From NCBI GenBank assembly GCA_963556495.2, contig OY747705.1, positions 24,737,001 to 24,801,000 of the forward strand: a DNA stretch of 64,000 nucleotides, read 5' to 3'. The notes under the pieces were generated by a model. The model was not told the origin of the DNA and did no database searches. It saw only the letters and a program-made list of their open reading frames with translations. The number at the start of each line of letters is the position of its first letter. The first letter of the stretch is position 1. Positions 37,905 to 49,468 of the stretch are shown piece after piece. The DNA comes from Valencia hispanica (taxonomy: Eukaryota; Chordata; Actinopteri; Cyprinodontiformes; Valenciidae). The position numbers and the translations under genes were made by a program.

Positions 37905-39300
37905 GCAAATTATGCAGTGCAAATAAGGGTTATTTGCTTCACAAGATAATTTGTCTCAGCATGCATTCAGATCTACATTGTTCTTTATAACACACCCATT
38001 AACAGTATCAGAAACTATATTCTGAGCGGCTGCCTTTGTAATCAGTCCCTGAGTAGACTCTGCTCTCCAGTTCACACTTCCACCGGTTTACCTAAACTCA
38101 CCTTCTGCATCTGTGTCACAATTAAAATACAATATTCTGTAAAGGTTTAGTCCATTTAATATGGAAAACACATTTGACTTAGCCAATTAAGTTGTTTTCA
38201 ATGGCAAAACATGCAGGCTTATTTTATATTACTTCCATTCTATTCTCCTTCAAATGTGTGCTTTGTGTATTTATTGTCTTACTTTTAAAGAAAAAACATA
38301 ATAGGTCACACTGTCATTTGGAGATAGAAAGTGGTTTTATTGGAACTAATCCGTGCTTGTTCACACAACTGTTCCTTCAATACTGACAAAAGAGCCCAAT
38401 TTTTTAACTATCCGTTGAACGCAACAGCGAGCGCACGTCTGTGATTGGTCAGCCCAACATCTGCCACAGATCATTTCACTAGAACGGTGCTCTATTGTCG
38501 ATGTAATTAGTAGTCAATTTATCTTTTGGCCACTAGATGTTTTATATTGCAAGGATAGTTTATCTAACATGGTCTTTTAGCGATTTTGAATACTAGGAGG
38601 TGTAGAAAACAACAAAACAGACCGCTGTGTTTATTTGTTTACGTGCGTGTTTAGAGTATGCTATGAGCTGCGCTTGTAGTAAAAAGCTTTCCAGCTCAAT
38701 CAAAACTTGCTCTCTGTCGGCCATTGCTCCTTGAGTTGATGTGCGTTTACAAGCTGAAGTAAACAAACTTTCAGAGATGCCACTGCTTTGGTAGGCAGAC
38801 CCGCCAGAAAAGCTCTGCACCCCCTGCTGTCCTGGTAGGGAATTGCTTAGCAACAACAGAGAAGTATAAAAGGAAAACGTCTCTGTCAATACGTGTGCAT
38901 GTGGGTGCAAACTTGCTGACGGAGAAGTATAAACTAGGCTTGAGTGCTCTGACGTGTTACGTCAAGGTGCCCTGCAAAAAAAAAAAAAACGGGCTGCCAG
39001 TGAAGGCAGAGACTGCCCAGTGAAGCAAGCCGTTTTGGTAAAAACTTCACATCCTTAATATCAACTGTTTTGTGTGCCAACTAGTATAGGACTACATAAA
39101 ACTAGTTAAACATTTTCCCCTACTAGTTTGAACTTTTGCCAAACTAGTTAAGAAATACTCTTACCAGTCACTCATTTTTGCCTAGTTACACCTTTGGCAC
39201 ACTAGTATGGCTCGGCTTGCCATAGTACACTGGCCCTTGCGGCCCAAACATCCAACTGGCCCACTGGGAAATGTCCCGGTCCTCCTGATTAGCCACTCCA
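37905..39300 (+). repeat. Interspersed repeat with phased ACTAGT array, copy 1 (long form)
   Basis: Two blocks, 37,905-38,119 and 38,941-39,300, match in order the contiguous blocks at 51,035-51,550. Shared landmarks are gcctttgtaatcagtccctg then agtagactctgctctccagt, accggtttacctaaactcac, gagtgctctgacgt, ttaaacattttcccctacta, and ggcccttgcggccca. Here the blocks are separated by 821 bp (38,120-38,940) that the other copy lacks. No transposase or reverse transcriptase is seen. Confidence 0.8.
39080..39206 (+). repeat. Seven-unit ACTAGT array, period about 20-21 bp (copy 1)
   Basis: ACTAGT or a one-base variant occurs at 39,080, 39,101, 39,122, 39,143, 39,163 (ACCAGT), 39,181 (CCTAGT) and 39,201. 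Spacings are 21, 21, 21, 20, 18 and 20. Between the cores the sequence differs from unit to unit. Confidence 0.9.
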
Positions 39301-39389
39301 GGCGTGGCAAGTTTTATATTAGACCAGTGATCTTGCAAGACCTGGGAGAGCCTGTTTAAATGGGTTCACCTGCACAGAACTTGCTTTTA

Positions 39390-40560
39390 AACATGGCCCA
39401 CAAAATTTGCCCAGTAGGAACACCCAATTCTGTCAAGGTATCAACCATTTGCCCCAAATTGCCACCCTCCGGATAAGGGAAATTGGTTAGGATGTTCAGG
39501 AACAACCCACAAACCATCAAGTTTGCTATTAATTGGATGTTTCTGGAAAACCAGTGTCAATATCTACAGAAAATTAATTCTTACATGACCAAGAACTGAG
39601 AGAGTACTGATCAAAAAGGAAGCTTGTGCTCGAAAATTAAATCATTTAGGCTTGACTGAAATTTGGAGTTGCCAAATTTCTTCTGAAGAAAAGCTTTATG
39701 GCTAGGCAAGACAAATAATTATGTATTTGATCACATTGACAAGTACTTTTGAAGGACTCAAAGTGAACGTTTTAGACATCAAAAACACTGGACTAACGGT
39801 TAAACATTGTAGAGGTAACACTATGTTAGGGTGGGGTTTTACTGTCAGTGGCACTGGTGCATTGCAATACATGGAATAACATAATAAAAGATTTGGACAC
39901 AATCAGGTGTTAAAACAGGACAAAGACACTAAAAACAAATATAAACTGTTTTTTGGAATGAATTTAGCTGGACAATGTTGAGCTTCTGGACTGACTTTCC
40001 AAAATCTTGTGCGTTGCCTCAGGAATTGTTCTGGACGATGTTTAAAAAGCCAGCTCAAATCAATACCTATAACAAGCATGCAGTTTCTCTACAACTTTCT
40101 ATAAAACATTTGATCAAATATTATTAGCAACTTTGTGTACTTTTGTCTTAGAGAAAATGTACAAAACAATTTAAACCTTTGCATCGAGTTTTTGTTTTTA
40201 CAAAATTCATTGAAGTTGTAAAAAAACAGAGATGGCTCAAAAACATCCATAAATGCACAGACTTATATGATATTCAGAAGCATAACATTATGGTAATCAG
40301 GTATGTTAAAAATGAGAAGTTCCTCAGAATCACTTATTTGGACCACTGTCCTAAAGCACAAATATGCTTCAATCAAGGTTCGACAAATTCATTTCAGAAA
40401 ATGATTTATACAATTCTCCAACTTGATTGTTTTGAGCTTGCATGTGCCTTAAATGGTCCTTATGACCAGTCAAAGATCCTTAAATGGTGGAAATACTCCC
40501 AAACACACATAACTGGGACAAAACTAATTAGAACTTTTTTTGTCCCAGCTTAAGAATCAC
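39390..40560 (+). pseudogene. Tc1-like transposase remnant, another subfamily
   Basis: Islands typical of a second teleost Tc1 lineage occur in order: tctgtcaaggtatcaaccat, ggttaggatgttcaggaaca followed by acccacaaaccatcaagt, gaaaaccagtgtcaatatct, catcaaaaacactggactaa, and actgtcagtggcactggtgc. The first part translates to fragments such as V-S-T-I-C and V-R-M-F-R-N-N-P. Stops and indels are frequent. After about 40,030 the match is much weaker, so the right boundary is uncertain. Confidence 0.6.
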
Positions 40561-41513
40561 TTTCTAAAAGAGCTAGAAGGTAAACAGGCGCACAGATTAG
40601 AAACTGTATGACATGTACATTTCTCATGTTCAACTATATAAAAAAGTTCTGTAACTCCTAGACTGCAACATTATAGCCAATCAAGGGAGCCACAATTTCA
40701 AATAAATAAGCAAAACTATGAATAATATTGATGAACATTTTTTGTTTGATGGAGTGGCATTAAATTTTGTTTCTAATCATCTTACAAAGGAAGAAAACCA
40801 CAGTTCTAGGGAATGTACTCTAATAAATCATTGCTCACTCTCATTTTTTGTCAAATTAGATGCAACAATATTATGCCTTATGCGAGCAACTTGGTCTTTC
40901 ATTAAACTGGGACCCCTGTAGCTTCCCTGCAGTGCACTTAAATGCACACACACCCCAACACTGTGATGGAAAGGCCACCTAATGTGACCCCCGACTGTGA
41001 GCTGTCACCCTCCAGTGGATATGTCTTTTTTATGCTCTGTATTAAAGGGGCCAGGCAGTCTTCCCTGTCCTCAGAGTTTAGTCTTGTGTTTGACGATAGG
41101 CATGAGAGGAGGGCTGCAGAACAGCTCATAAATCCTTAAGACCAAAATAAAGACCTGGTAGATCTTAGAACCCAAAAAACACTGGTAGGTTGAGGGGAAA
41201 AAGTAGAGGTTAAACTAAGAGCGTGATGAAACAAAATACTACGGAAAATGCCTCAATGCCTCTCTGTTTGCTCTAAAAATCTAAAAATCATCTTCTTATA
41301 GGCAGAGCAGAGCTCTCCAGACGAAGGTTTTGTACTTTGTGTAGGCATGTGACCGACACATCTATGCACCCTCATTAGCTAAGGCTACAATGCAGCCTTA
41401 TTTAAAAATACACATTGGAATTCCAGGAGAGAAATCTGAGAGCCATGAATTATAAATATAACAGCTAGAGTGGAAAAGCAGACACTCATATCGGGTCTAC
41501 CTTGTTTGTAGCA

Positions 41514-41538
41514 CCCCCCCCCCCCACACACACACACA
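41514..41538 (+). repeat. (C)n(CA)n microsatellite
   Basis: About 12 C residues run directly into seven CA units. Confidence 0.85.
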
Positions 41539-42559
41539 TGCGTTTCTTTACAATCACTGTAGTAGAAACTAGGTAAAACATATCTGTAAATAAAAAAAAA
41601 TGCATAGTTAAGGTCTAAAAACACAAAGATACAAAACATCTAAACATGGCTAGGGTGTAGCACTTCTGCAACACAACAAACAAAAGCAATCAGAGCAGGC
41701 TATGTCATTTCAAGCATTCAGTGCATAAAATGTTCAAAGCCAAATATAGAAGTATAGCAGATGTTTGGAAAACAAATCTAAGCAAGCTGAATCTAGCAAA
41801 TATATGTAAGCCTGCACAGTGATAACATAGGATGACTGGTTTTCTGTGATAATTTCATCACATTCAGAATCAACTTCGAGTTTTATCCCAGTTATCAATC
41901 CTGGACAGATCATCAGTCCACCACATGGGTTCTGTCCATATATTCTCTCTGCAATCAAACTGCACAGTATTTATAGTATTTTGTATCTTAGTAATAATTA
42001 CCAAAACTAAAAAACACAAATGTGACAAAAATTATTTTATGCATTTACTAAACATTTCACCAAATATGGAAGTAGCATAAAACATGTACCTAATAAATCA
42101 AAATCAATAAATTAAACGCAGCAAAACTTTAAAGCAACTTTCCAGTCATTTGCCACACAATAACCAGGTTCTTATTGAGTGTTTTTTCCCCCACCAAACC
42201 TAAAACATTAAACCAGGGCAAAGGTTTACTCGTGGCATTTTCCTGTTACTACTCCAAAAGCACCAACCCTAGCACAAATAAATAAATAAAAACTGTAGCT
42301 CTCATTAAAGGAAATAAAAAAATATTTAGGCTGGCTCATGGAGATCAGCGACCAATTGAATGTTTAAAGTGACACGTTTAAAAATCCTGATAAAGAGCCT
42401 GATAGCAATACAAGTAGTAAGCTTCAACAATATTAAAAACATATATAAAATCAAGACCGTAGTAAAACGACCTCATTGTTGTCTCTGTAGTGTTAGCTTT
42501 TTCATTGTCTGTCATAAAGTGAATGTAGGTCAGCACATCACATACAGTTTCACTCACAT

Positions 42560-42776
42560 CAGCTGTTTCAAACTGGATTTATAAACACTGACTGCAAATT
42601 CAATTTAAAGCATCGCTCAAGCTGGTGTTTATAAATTCATCTTGAAATGGTATGTGTAACTCCTGTTCGCAGCTGTTTTCAAATACTGATCTGCAGTCGT
42701 AAATGTCTGTCAGCATTATAAAGCTTGTAAAAAACAAAGGCTGTTTCAAGCAGCATTTATAAACTAGACTGATGAT
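42560..42776 (+). repeat. Degenerate short repeats around 'gctgtttcaa…tttataaac'
   Basis: gctgtttcaaactggattta plus taaac at about 42,561 recurs as gctgtttcaagcagcattta plus taaac at about 42,740. Partial forms lie between (gctgttttcaaatactgatc; gctggtgtttataaattcat). Spacing is irregular. It may be an old local duplication. Confidence 0.4.
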
Positions 42777-43659
42777 ATAAAGACAACAATTTTCAGGAAT
42801 AATGAGATTACCTTTCAGATTCATTTTAATTTCCACGAGCACTGCTGTCCTTAAAGAAAGTCAGAAAACAACTGTGGGAATTTCAAACGTTTATGGGATG
42901 AGACATTTTAGTCATGCAATTATGGGCTATCAAGGTTGCTCTTTGGCTTTGGAAAACCAAAACAGTAATTAAACATTTCCCTAACAGAACCAAATTTGAA
43001 CTGACTATAGCACCATCACTGGTTTGCTGATTCAAAAGTGTACTGCTGCCACGTCTTTGATTCCTTGAAGGATCATCTTGTTTAAATGTTTGGGGTTTAA
43101 ATATTGTGACAAAGTATTTCAAAACACTATTTTGTTTGGGATGAATATAGGAATGCTGCAGTTATTTTTATAAAAGTTTCTAGAGGAGTTGTTGAAAATC
43201 AGGTGAAAATATGCAGACACGAACAGATCTGTACAGCCAGAAACAATCCTGATTAAGACTAATAGTAAACGGTACTAACTGCCGGTAGAAAACAAAAATC
43301 CTCCAGATTCTCTGTCTCTTTGAACTCTACTATACAAACATCTCGTTATAGTCAACCACTTTATATGCAAAATGTATTTTTATTATTGCTCACATCATCC
43401 TGCGAGCTAGCTGGTTAGGCTTACATAAAAACATTCATATGCATCAACTGCACATAACCATATGAAACCATGTCCCCACGTTCCAGCCCTGTATATTTAG
43501 GAGCTTAGCTGTGATGAATAGTAAAAGCAGGAGCAGTGCAGTGTGGTGAGCAGACCCCCAGCCTGTGGAAACAGGCCTCAGTGGATGACAGGCCTAACGA
43601 GCTAAATATAGCCTTCTGGGTTATCTCCTCTGTGGGCGCAGCGAGTCCGTTGTTGCTTC

Positions 43660-44100
43660 ACATTATTTACGTGTCTGTGCTTGCACCATCTCTCTTTCTC
43701 TCTTTTAGTTCACTCACCCCCACAATAAGACACATCTATCTCGTTCTCTTGCTCTTTGTGCTGCATTCTCTCCATTTCATCCATCTGCAGAATCTTTTCT
43801 TCCTCACTCCATCTTTTCTCTCTGTCCCCTGGTATCTCTTCATTTCTTCTCTTCTTCCTTCTCTGCAATTTTTACTCTCACTCCTTCCCTGTGTATATCT
43901 TAGTCGTCCCAGTCTCATCCATTCCTTTTATATTTTCTTTATCTCTTCTTTCCTTTGTACCCTTCCCTCTGTCCCTCAGAACCTCTTTTCTCTGTCTGAC
44001 ACTCTCTCAGCCGTTTTTTTTCTCTGCAGCTATCTTTCCCTTTGAGCTCCTCTCTTCTCTCTCATTTTCTTTCCCTCCCTCTCATTTTAAAGACTGCCTA
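43660..44100 (+). repeat. Polypyrimidine tract
   Basis: C/T-rich sequence, for example tcttcattcctttt-like runs and ctctctcattttctttccct. It produces long Leu/Ser-rich plus-strand frames with no domain signal. Confidence 0.75.
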
Positions 44101-45442
44101 TGAAGTAGCAGAGCACTGTGTTAACCATCCAGTGCGCCACAGTGAGCCCTTGTTCAAGTAATACAGCCTGGGGTTCTAAATGTCTACCATGCTAACCTAC
44201 ATGAATATGTCATCAGCATCTGCAGCTCCATGACCTCCTGCCATGGGGAACTTTTACAACCCTGCAATGAACCTAAAGATGCAGCATTTACCAGCAGAGC
44301 AGTGGTCACATAGGCCGAGACCTTTGATATATTATCATAAATTGTTTGACCTAATGACAGCAGACAACCATGACAATGTAAAAACAGAGAAACATTATTT
44401 TATTTCCATTGTATAATTATGGGTGGATAATATTTACAGTGCAGAAGGTGGATATTTGTTGAGACCACATGTTCCACACAGGATTTCAATGAAACCTCAT
44501 TTAAAATAGACAGTACAGGAAACGATAAAAAGTTTTGCCTTGTTTCAGACAATCAGTCCTGAACTTTTCTCTGCTTTTTAAACTAAATATGTGATAAATA
44601 AGAAGAAATAGTAAAAAAAGAAAAAGCTAATTAGATAGGAATTTATTGACAAGTTGACAGAATTTCAATTTAATTCATATAGTTTTAATCCTTTCAACCT
44701 TAGCAGTGTGTCTAATTTCACAAAGAAAATAATTTAAGGAAATATTACCCTTAAAATATAGTTAAGCCCGAAAGTCTGCATATCATTAGATATAAAATAA
44801 TTGTCATTTACTAAGAAGTTTAATTCTCATAGTGACAAGAACTGTATTATTGTATTACTGTATTTTTATTTCACAAATCTGGGAATTTCCCAAACAAGGC
44901 TATCTAAATAATAAGTGCTGAGTCTCAGACTCAAAGCAACTCCTGATGCATGTGTGGAATTTCATATCAGCTGCCTTTATAGTTAACCAACAAACATTGT
45001 GGCAAAGTTTTTCCAACCCAATATTTAAAAATCACCACCTTAGTTTTGTGTGTGGTTTGCATCACAGTATAATAAATCTTGGATAACATTTTAATGCTCT
45101 AATGAATTTGGGTTTTCCCCAACACTAATGGTTTTTTCACTATTAACAATGACATTCATATTGACTGAGAGACTGCATTGGCTGCTGAAACTCCTTGTCT
45201 TGGCTGTGTAATGTGACCGGCTCTTGAAGCAGGAGAAAGCTGAACATTATAGTTGCGTTCCAGTCACCCAGGTGTTAGAACCAAATGTGAAAGCGCGCTT
45301 ACAGAGACTAGAGAAATAGAACTAAGGTTTACTAGTATAGCCCTATAAAAAAAATGAAGTGGATTTAAAAACCTTGTCCTCAACAGATTAGTTGACTATG
45401 TTGGAAGCAAACTATGGCCTGACACTTTACCAGAGCTGAGCA

Positions 45443-45466
45443 CAAACAAACAAACAAACAAACAAA
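45443..45466 (+). repeat. (CAAA)n microsatellite
   Basis: About six CAAA units inside intron 3. Confidence 0.9.
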
Positions 45467-47996
45467 AACCTGAAAGTGTGACATGTTTTTCTGAAGTTAG
45501 GTCCAGGCCCTTTCCAAACACAGCTCTACAAAAAACATTCACTATTGCCGGTTTTTCTCTCTGTGTCTTGCAGTACAGATTAAGTTTTGGTTATGCAACA
45601 TCTTTACCTCAGAAACTATAAAAAAACGACAAGTTGAGCTTACACAGGATGCACAGATGTTTCTTTGTACCTCATTTTCCTTGCTGAACATGTAAAGCTA
45701 CACAAACAAATTTAATATAAATCACTGGATTGCAAAAGTAATTTTTTCACAGTCTTGTAGTTTTTTTGAGTGCTCAGTTAGCATTGATTGTAATCACTGG
45801 GCTATTGTAATATGTTTTACATCACTCAAAGGATTTTAGCACAATTGCAACAGATTATAAACAAACTCTGTTTATATTATCAAGTTTTGCCGAGCAAGGC
45901 TGATGCTCCACCAGCAGGTAGTCAGATAGTGGAGACATGGTAAAAGTATGTATTTGGCTGATGAAAAAAAAAAAATCAGAGTCGGCGGTTATTAATTATG
46001 TCAGGTACACAGCGACACGATTTAGTATGAATTCAACATGTCACCTGAAAGAGAATGAATGGTTATTAAAAATATTAACTACAGTAGTATTATATTAAAC
46101 TGCATGTTGACACTGTTAGGTTGCATAAAGCAGCAGAAACCCAATTGTTGAACAGAATGTAACTTTTTCTGTTTTTATGTTTGACCTAATAGATAAATAC
46201 AGCATGCAGTAACGTTTATAAAAGATTTGCCAAATTTCACACTGAGATAGATCGTATATAAATTAAAACAATGGTGTATTTAGATGTATACAAATGAGTA
46301 TGCTGTGTTTTATAGTGTATGTGAGAATTTTATCATTTGATCTCCTGCTTCTCAGTAGGATTCTCCATCATTTTGTCTGACTGATGCTTTTCCTCTCTGC
46401 TTCCTTTTTGCCCCACACAGATCCTTTCTATGTGCCTGTCTGCGTCTCCCTCTTTCTGTCTATCCATCTGTGTGTCTATCTAGCTTACAGGTCTGATCCT
46501 GCCTGCTCTCCCAGGTTTATGAAATGCGAGCAGCTTAGCAGATGGTGCATATCGTATTCTGGTTGGCTCGGTGCGGGTTTTGTACCACAGACGAAGGCTT
46601 ATGACGGGAGTGAGCCTTTAGTCGCTTAGACGGATGGAGATGGAGAGCCCAGGTTGTTAGTCCAGGAGAGGAGAACAAGAGCCACAGACACAGAATGAAA
46701 CACTTTTAAAAAAAGGTTTGAAGGCGGACTGAGTGCAATGATGAGTAATAAGAAATGAAGGGATGAATTAGTATAATGTCAGTAGAGGGGATTAAAACTT
46801 TAATCTCTACAACCTTTGAAAAAAAGTTATGCTCTCCCTAATATTGGAGGATGCTTCATATAAATTTGATGCATGTTTTGTATTAAAAACACAAAACATA
46901 AATAGTTAATTGAACAACTGTGCATAACCTACCAAAGAAAGAATACAAGTAAAAATTGCTAGAACTTGGGGAACATTTCTCCTGCTTTGTAATTATGTCT
47001 TTTTAGTTTCTAACGGATTTTTCCAACTTTTTTCTAGCCAAGTTAATGAATTGATTAAATAAATTTTATATCTCTTTTTGCAAGTGAGCAAAGTGCATAA
47101 AAATTACTCCTGCCACAATGAAACAGTAAAAGAGTGAAAAAATAATGTCCCCATGTGTACTAATAGCCCATATTTATTAATAGCCACTACTCTATTTCTT
47201 TACCTTTTAATGTTTTCTGGATTTACATTATTCTAAAGTTTCAGCATCATTTCCTGGTTCAGTGTAATGACTGGTTCTCTTTAGAACATTTATCTTGTGC
47301 TTCCTGTTTAAGAGCCGGTCAGGGTTCATCTTTAACTTAATTGCACTTTTGTTTGCGAGTTCCATAAAAGTCAATCAATAAAAAAGTTTTCTATTTGTGA
47401 AAATGTGTATCAATGTTTGAAACATTCTTCTTTTATTAGGAAAACTGGTTTTTAACTTTGTTTCAAGATCATTCGATGTCTTATCGATTTTATTGGTAAT
47501 TGTCCAATTTATAACCTTTTCAGTTTGTTTGTACTTCCACCAAACTTACAAAAAGCTATTTGACCACAGTTCATGTTCCCAGTCAATCAGCCAAATGTTT
47601 TAGAAACTGGAATTACTAATTCAGCTTTCTATCTCTATCTCTCTCTCTCATTCTCTTTCTATTGTAAACACACCTTGAATGGTTGGTATGACAAGAAAAG
47701 CACTATGTAAGTTCTGTCCATTAACCTTAAATAAACTATAGTCAGGGCTGTTATGGTGTGAGAAAATGTACCTTTATACTGTTGTCAATCTCACTTCTTG
47801 TCAAATGTATGATTTTAAAATGTTAACTTCTCATGAGTCTAAAAGAAATTGCATTGCATTTACTAGAACCTCATGGAATGATGATGCACTTTCATATTAA
47901 AGGGGTATGATGAAGATAAAGTAGTGTCAGTCAAATCAGCTTCTGTTCAACACAAAAGAAAAGCAAATGTATCCTAGACAAGTTCACCAAACTCAC

Positions 47997-48060
47997 CATG
48001 ATGTAGTGCCTCTGCATCTCGGTCTTCTCACTGGCCAGCTTCTCACATTCCAGCTTCAGG
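47997..48060 (-). CDS. tle2: TLE/Groucho co-repressor, coding exon 3 (Q domain)
   Basis: This exon continues the Q domain helix. Its first base C completes the Ser codon split from exon 2, giving Y-H-S. It then reads [21 protein letters not shown]. The acceptor reads gtttgtgcag|C and the donor ATCATG|gtgagt, both canonical. The length is 64 bp and it ends in phase 0. The peptide matches the invariant TLE1/2/4 segment except for Ile where the mammalian proteins have Val in R-H-Y-V-M, a conservative change. The heptad-like L/K/E pattern fits the coiled-coil tetramerisation surface. Intron 2, separating it from exon 2, is only 1.55 kb. Intron 3, on its other side, is 27.5 kb. Confidence 0.95.
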
Positions 48061-49111
48061 CTGCACAAACAGCAACACATCCAAGTTACACAATGTATTT
48101 CTATCTTGTATCATAGATCATAAGAAGACAGAAGACATTAAAGGAGTATCTTTCATTTGAAGTTTCTATAATGTTATTGAAAAATGACTTCTGAATACAG
48201 AGCTTAATCTGGTATGGATTCTGAGGGTAACAATAAAATAAATCACCTTCATAATAGAAACACTCATCATGAGTTCTCCTCTATTTACTACACTTCTGCA
48301 TGAGTCTGTGTGTGCTGTTGTGTGCTTTTGTTATATTTACACTACTATGTAATCAACCCACTGCATTGGGTCCAGAATAATTATAATTCAAATGTTTCAA
48401 ATTTAAAGCAAGTCGATAATAAATTAAAGTAAGAAGAACAAGTCCTTCTCATCTTTCTTTGTGTCACAAAATTCCTTGACTTCAACCAGTTTCAAGAAAT
48501 CAATCAGTTTTGTATGTATAAAACCTAATTGTAATGCAGCATAGATTTTTCTGCTTTGACAAAAGATGGTAGGCGACACATTAGGAACTTATTTAAAGTT
48601 CAGATATTTCAGTTTACTGTGAATACATACCTAATACAAAATAAGGCATTGTATAGTTTGAATATAGAGTATAGTTTTTACATCTTCAATCTGGCCTATT
48701 CCTGTAAAATATAAGCTATAGAGGATATCCTCTCTCCCAAAAGGTGCTTTAATTGGTCAGTTGTATTTGCTGATCTAGAGAAAACCAAAAATCTTATTTT
48801 TTTAACTTTGAAGTAAAGATACTGTGAAAACATGCATTTTAGATAATTATGTTCACAGTTTATAAAAGGGACAGACGTTGCATGTTCCTATCTTCATTTG
48901 TGATATTAACTTATATTATTTTAAAGTAGGGTTGCACAGTGGAGCAGTTGCGAGCACTGTTGCTTTGCAGCAAGAAAGTCCTGGGTTCAAATCCTGGGGT
49001 CAATCTGCATGAAGTTTGCATGTTCTCCCCACATGTGTGGCTTTTTTCCAGGTACTCTGACTTCTTCCCACAGTCAAAAACCTTGACTGTTAGGTTAAAT
49101 GGTCTCTAAAT

Positions 49112-49347
49112 CAGGGGTCTCCACTCCAACCATGGTCCTCGAGAGCTACTGTCCAGAAGCTTTTAGATGCATCCCTGCTCCAACACGGCTGAATCAAATA
49201 ATTGAACTGAATTACCTCTGCAGCATGCCATCAAGTTTGCCAAAGGCCTTTTAACGACCCATTCATTTGATTCAGCTGTGTTGGAGCTGGGATGCATCTA
49301 AAACTTTCAGGACAGTAAATCTCGAGAACCAGGGTTGGAGACCCCTG
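49112..49347. mobile_element. Palindromic hAT-type MITE nested in the SINE-like repeat
   Basis: The element starts caggggtctccactccaacc and ends gggttggagacccctg. About 80 bp at each end are inverted copies (for example tagatgcatccctgctccaa against gggatgcatctaaaa). It is flanked by ctctaaat (49,104-49,111) and ctccaaat (49,348-49,355), a 7-of-8 match that fits an 8-bp hAT target duplication. The total length is 236 bp, with no coding capacity. Confidence 0.88.
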
Positions 49348-49444
49348 CTCCAAATTGTGGTGTGTATGTGCATGGTTGTTTGTCCTGTATGTTTGTGTTT
49401 TGCCATGTGCTGCACCGGCAGCCTGTCAAGCACATGCCAAAACA

Positions 49445-49468
49445 GGAATTCCTCCTTGATTCTGTCCA
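49445..49468 (-). repeat. 24-bp copy of TLE exon 2 coding sequence
   Basis: These 24 bases are identical to 49,640-49,663 inside exon 2 and lie in the same orientation. They encode D-R-I-K-E-E-F on the minus strand. They sit within the SINE-like repeat where its usual sequence is disrupted. There is no AG acceptor and GT donor arranged to make an alternative exon. Confidence 0.9.

Larger units (their letters stand above)
20476..47996 (-). other. tle2: TLE gene intron 3 (27.5 kb, complete)
   Basis: This is bounded by the exon 3 donor (gtgagt at 47,996) and the exon 4 acceptor (cag before 20,475). It contains the repeats listed separately. I recognise no coding exon or element in 20,480-24,380, 25,000-26,000, 27,600-29,850, 33,800-37,900 or 40,570-47,990, beyond pyrimidine-rich tracts and short microsatellites. 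The open frames there are short and lack codon or domain signal. Confidence 0.85.

Noticed and set aside
39080..39206. CRISPR-like array
   Set aside because: The cores are only 6 bp with variable 12-15-bp spacers in a vertebrate intron. The same spacer layout occurs in a second repeat copy.
40179..40553. 124-codon plus-strand frame
   Set aside because: It lies at the tail of a decayed Tc1 element. No clear transposase motif is in this frame, and it has no start context or domain.
43536..44045. 169-codon plus-strand frame
   Set aside because: It is a compositional artefact of a pyrimidine tract, with a Leu/Ser/Phe-rich hydrophobic translation and no homology signal.
46500..46640. Relatively CpG-containing segment resembling an exon
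   Set aside because: The open frame (46,384-46,629, plus strand) has no domain, lies opposite to the host gene and lacks paired splice signals that give a known peptide.
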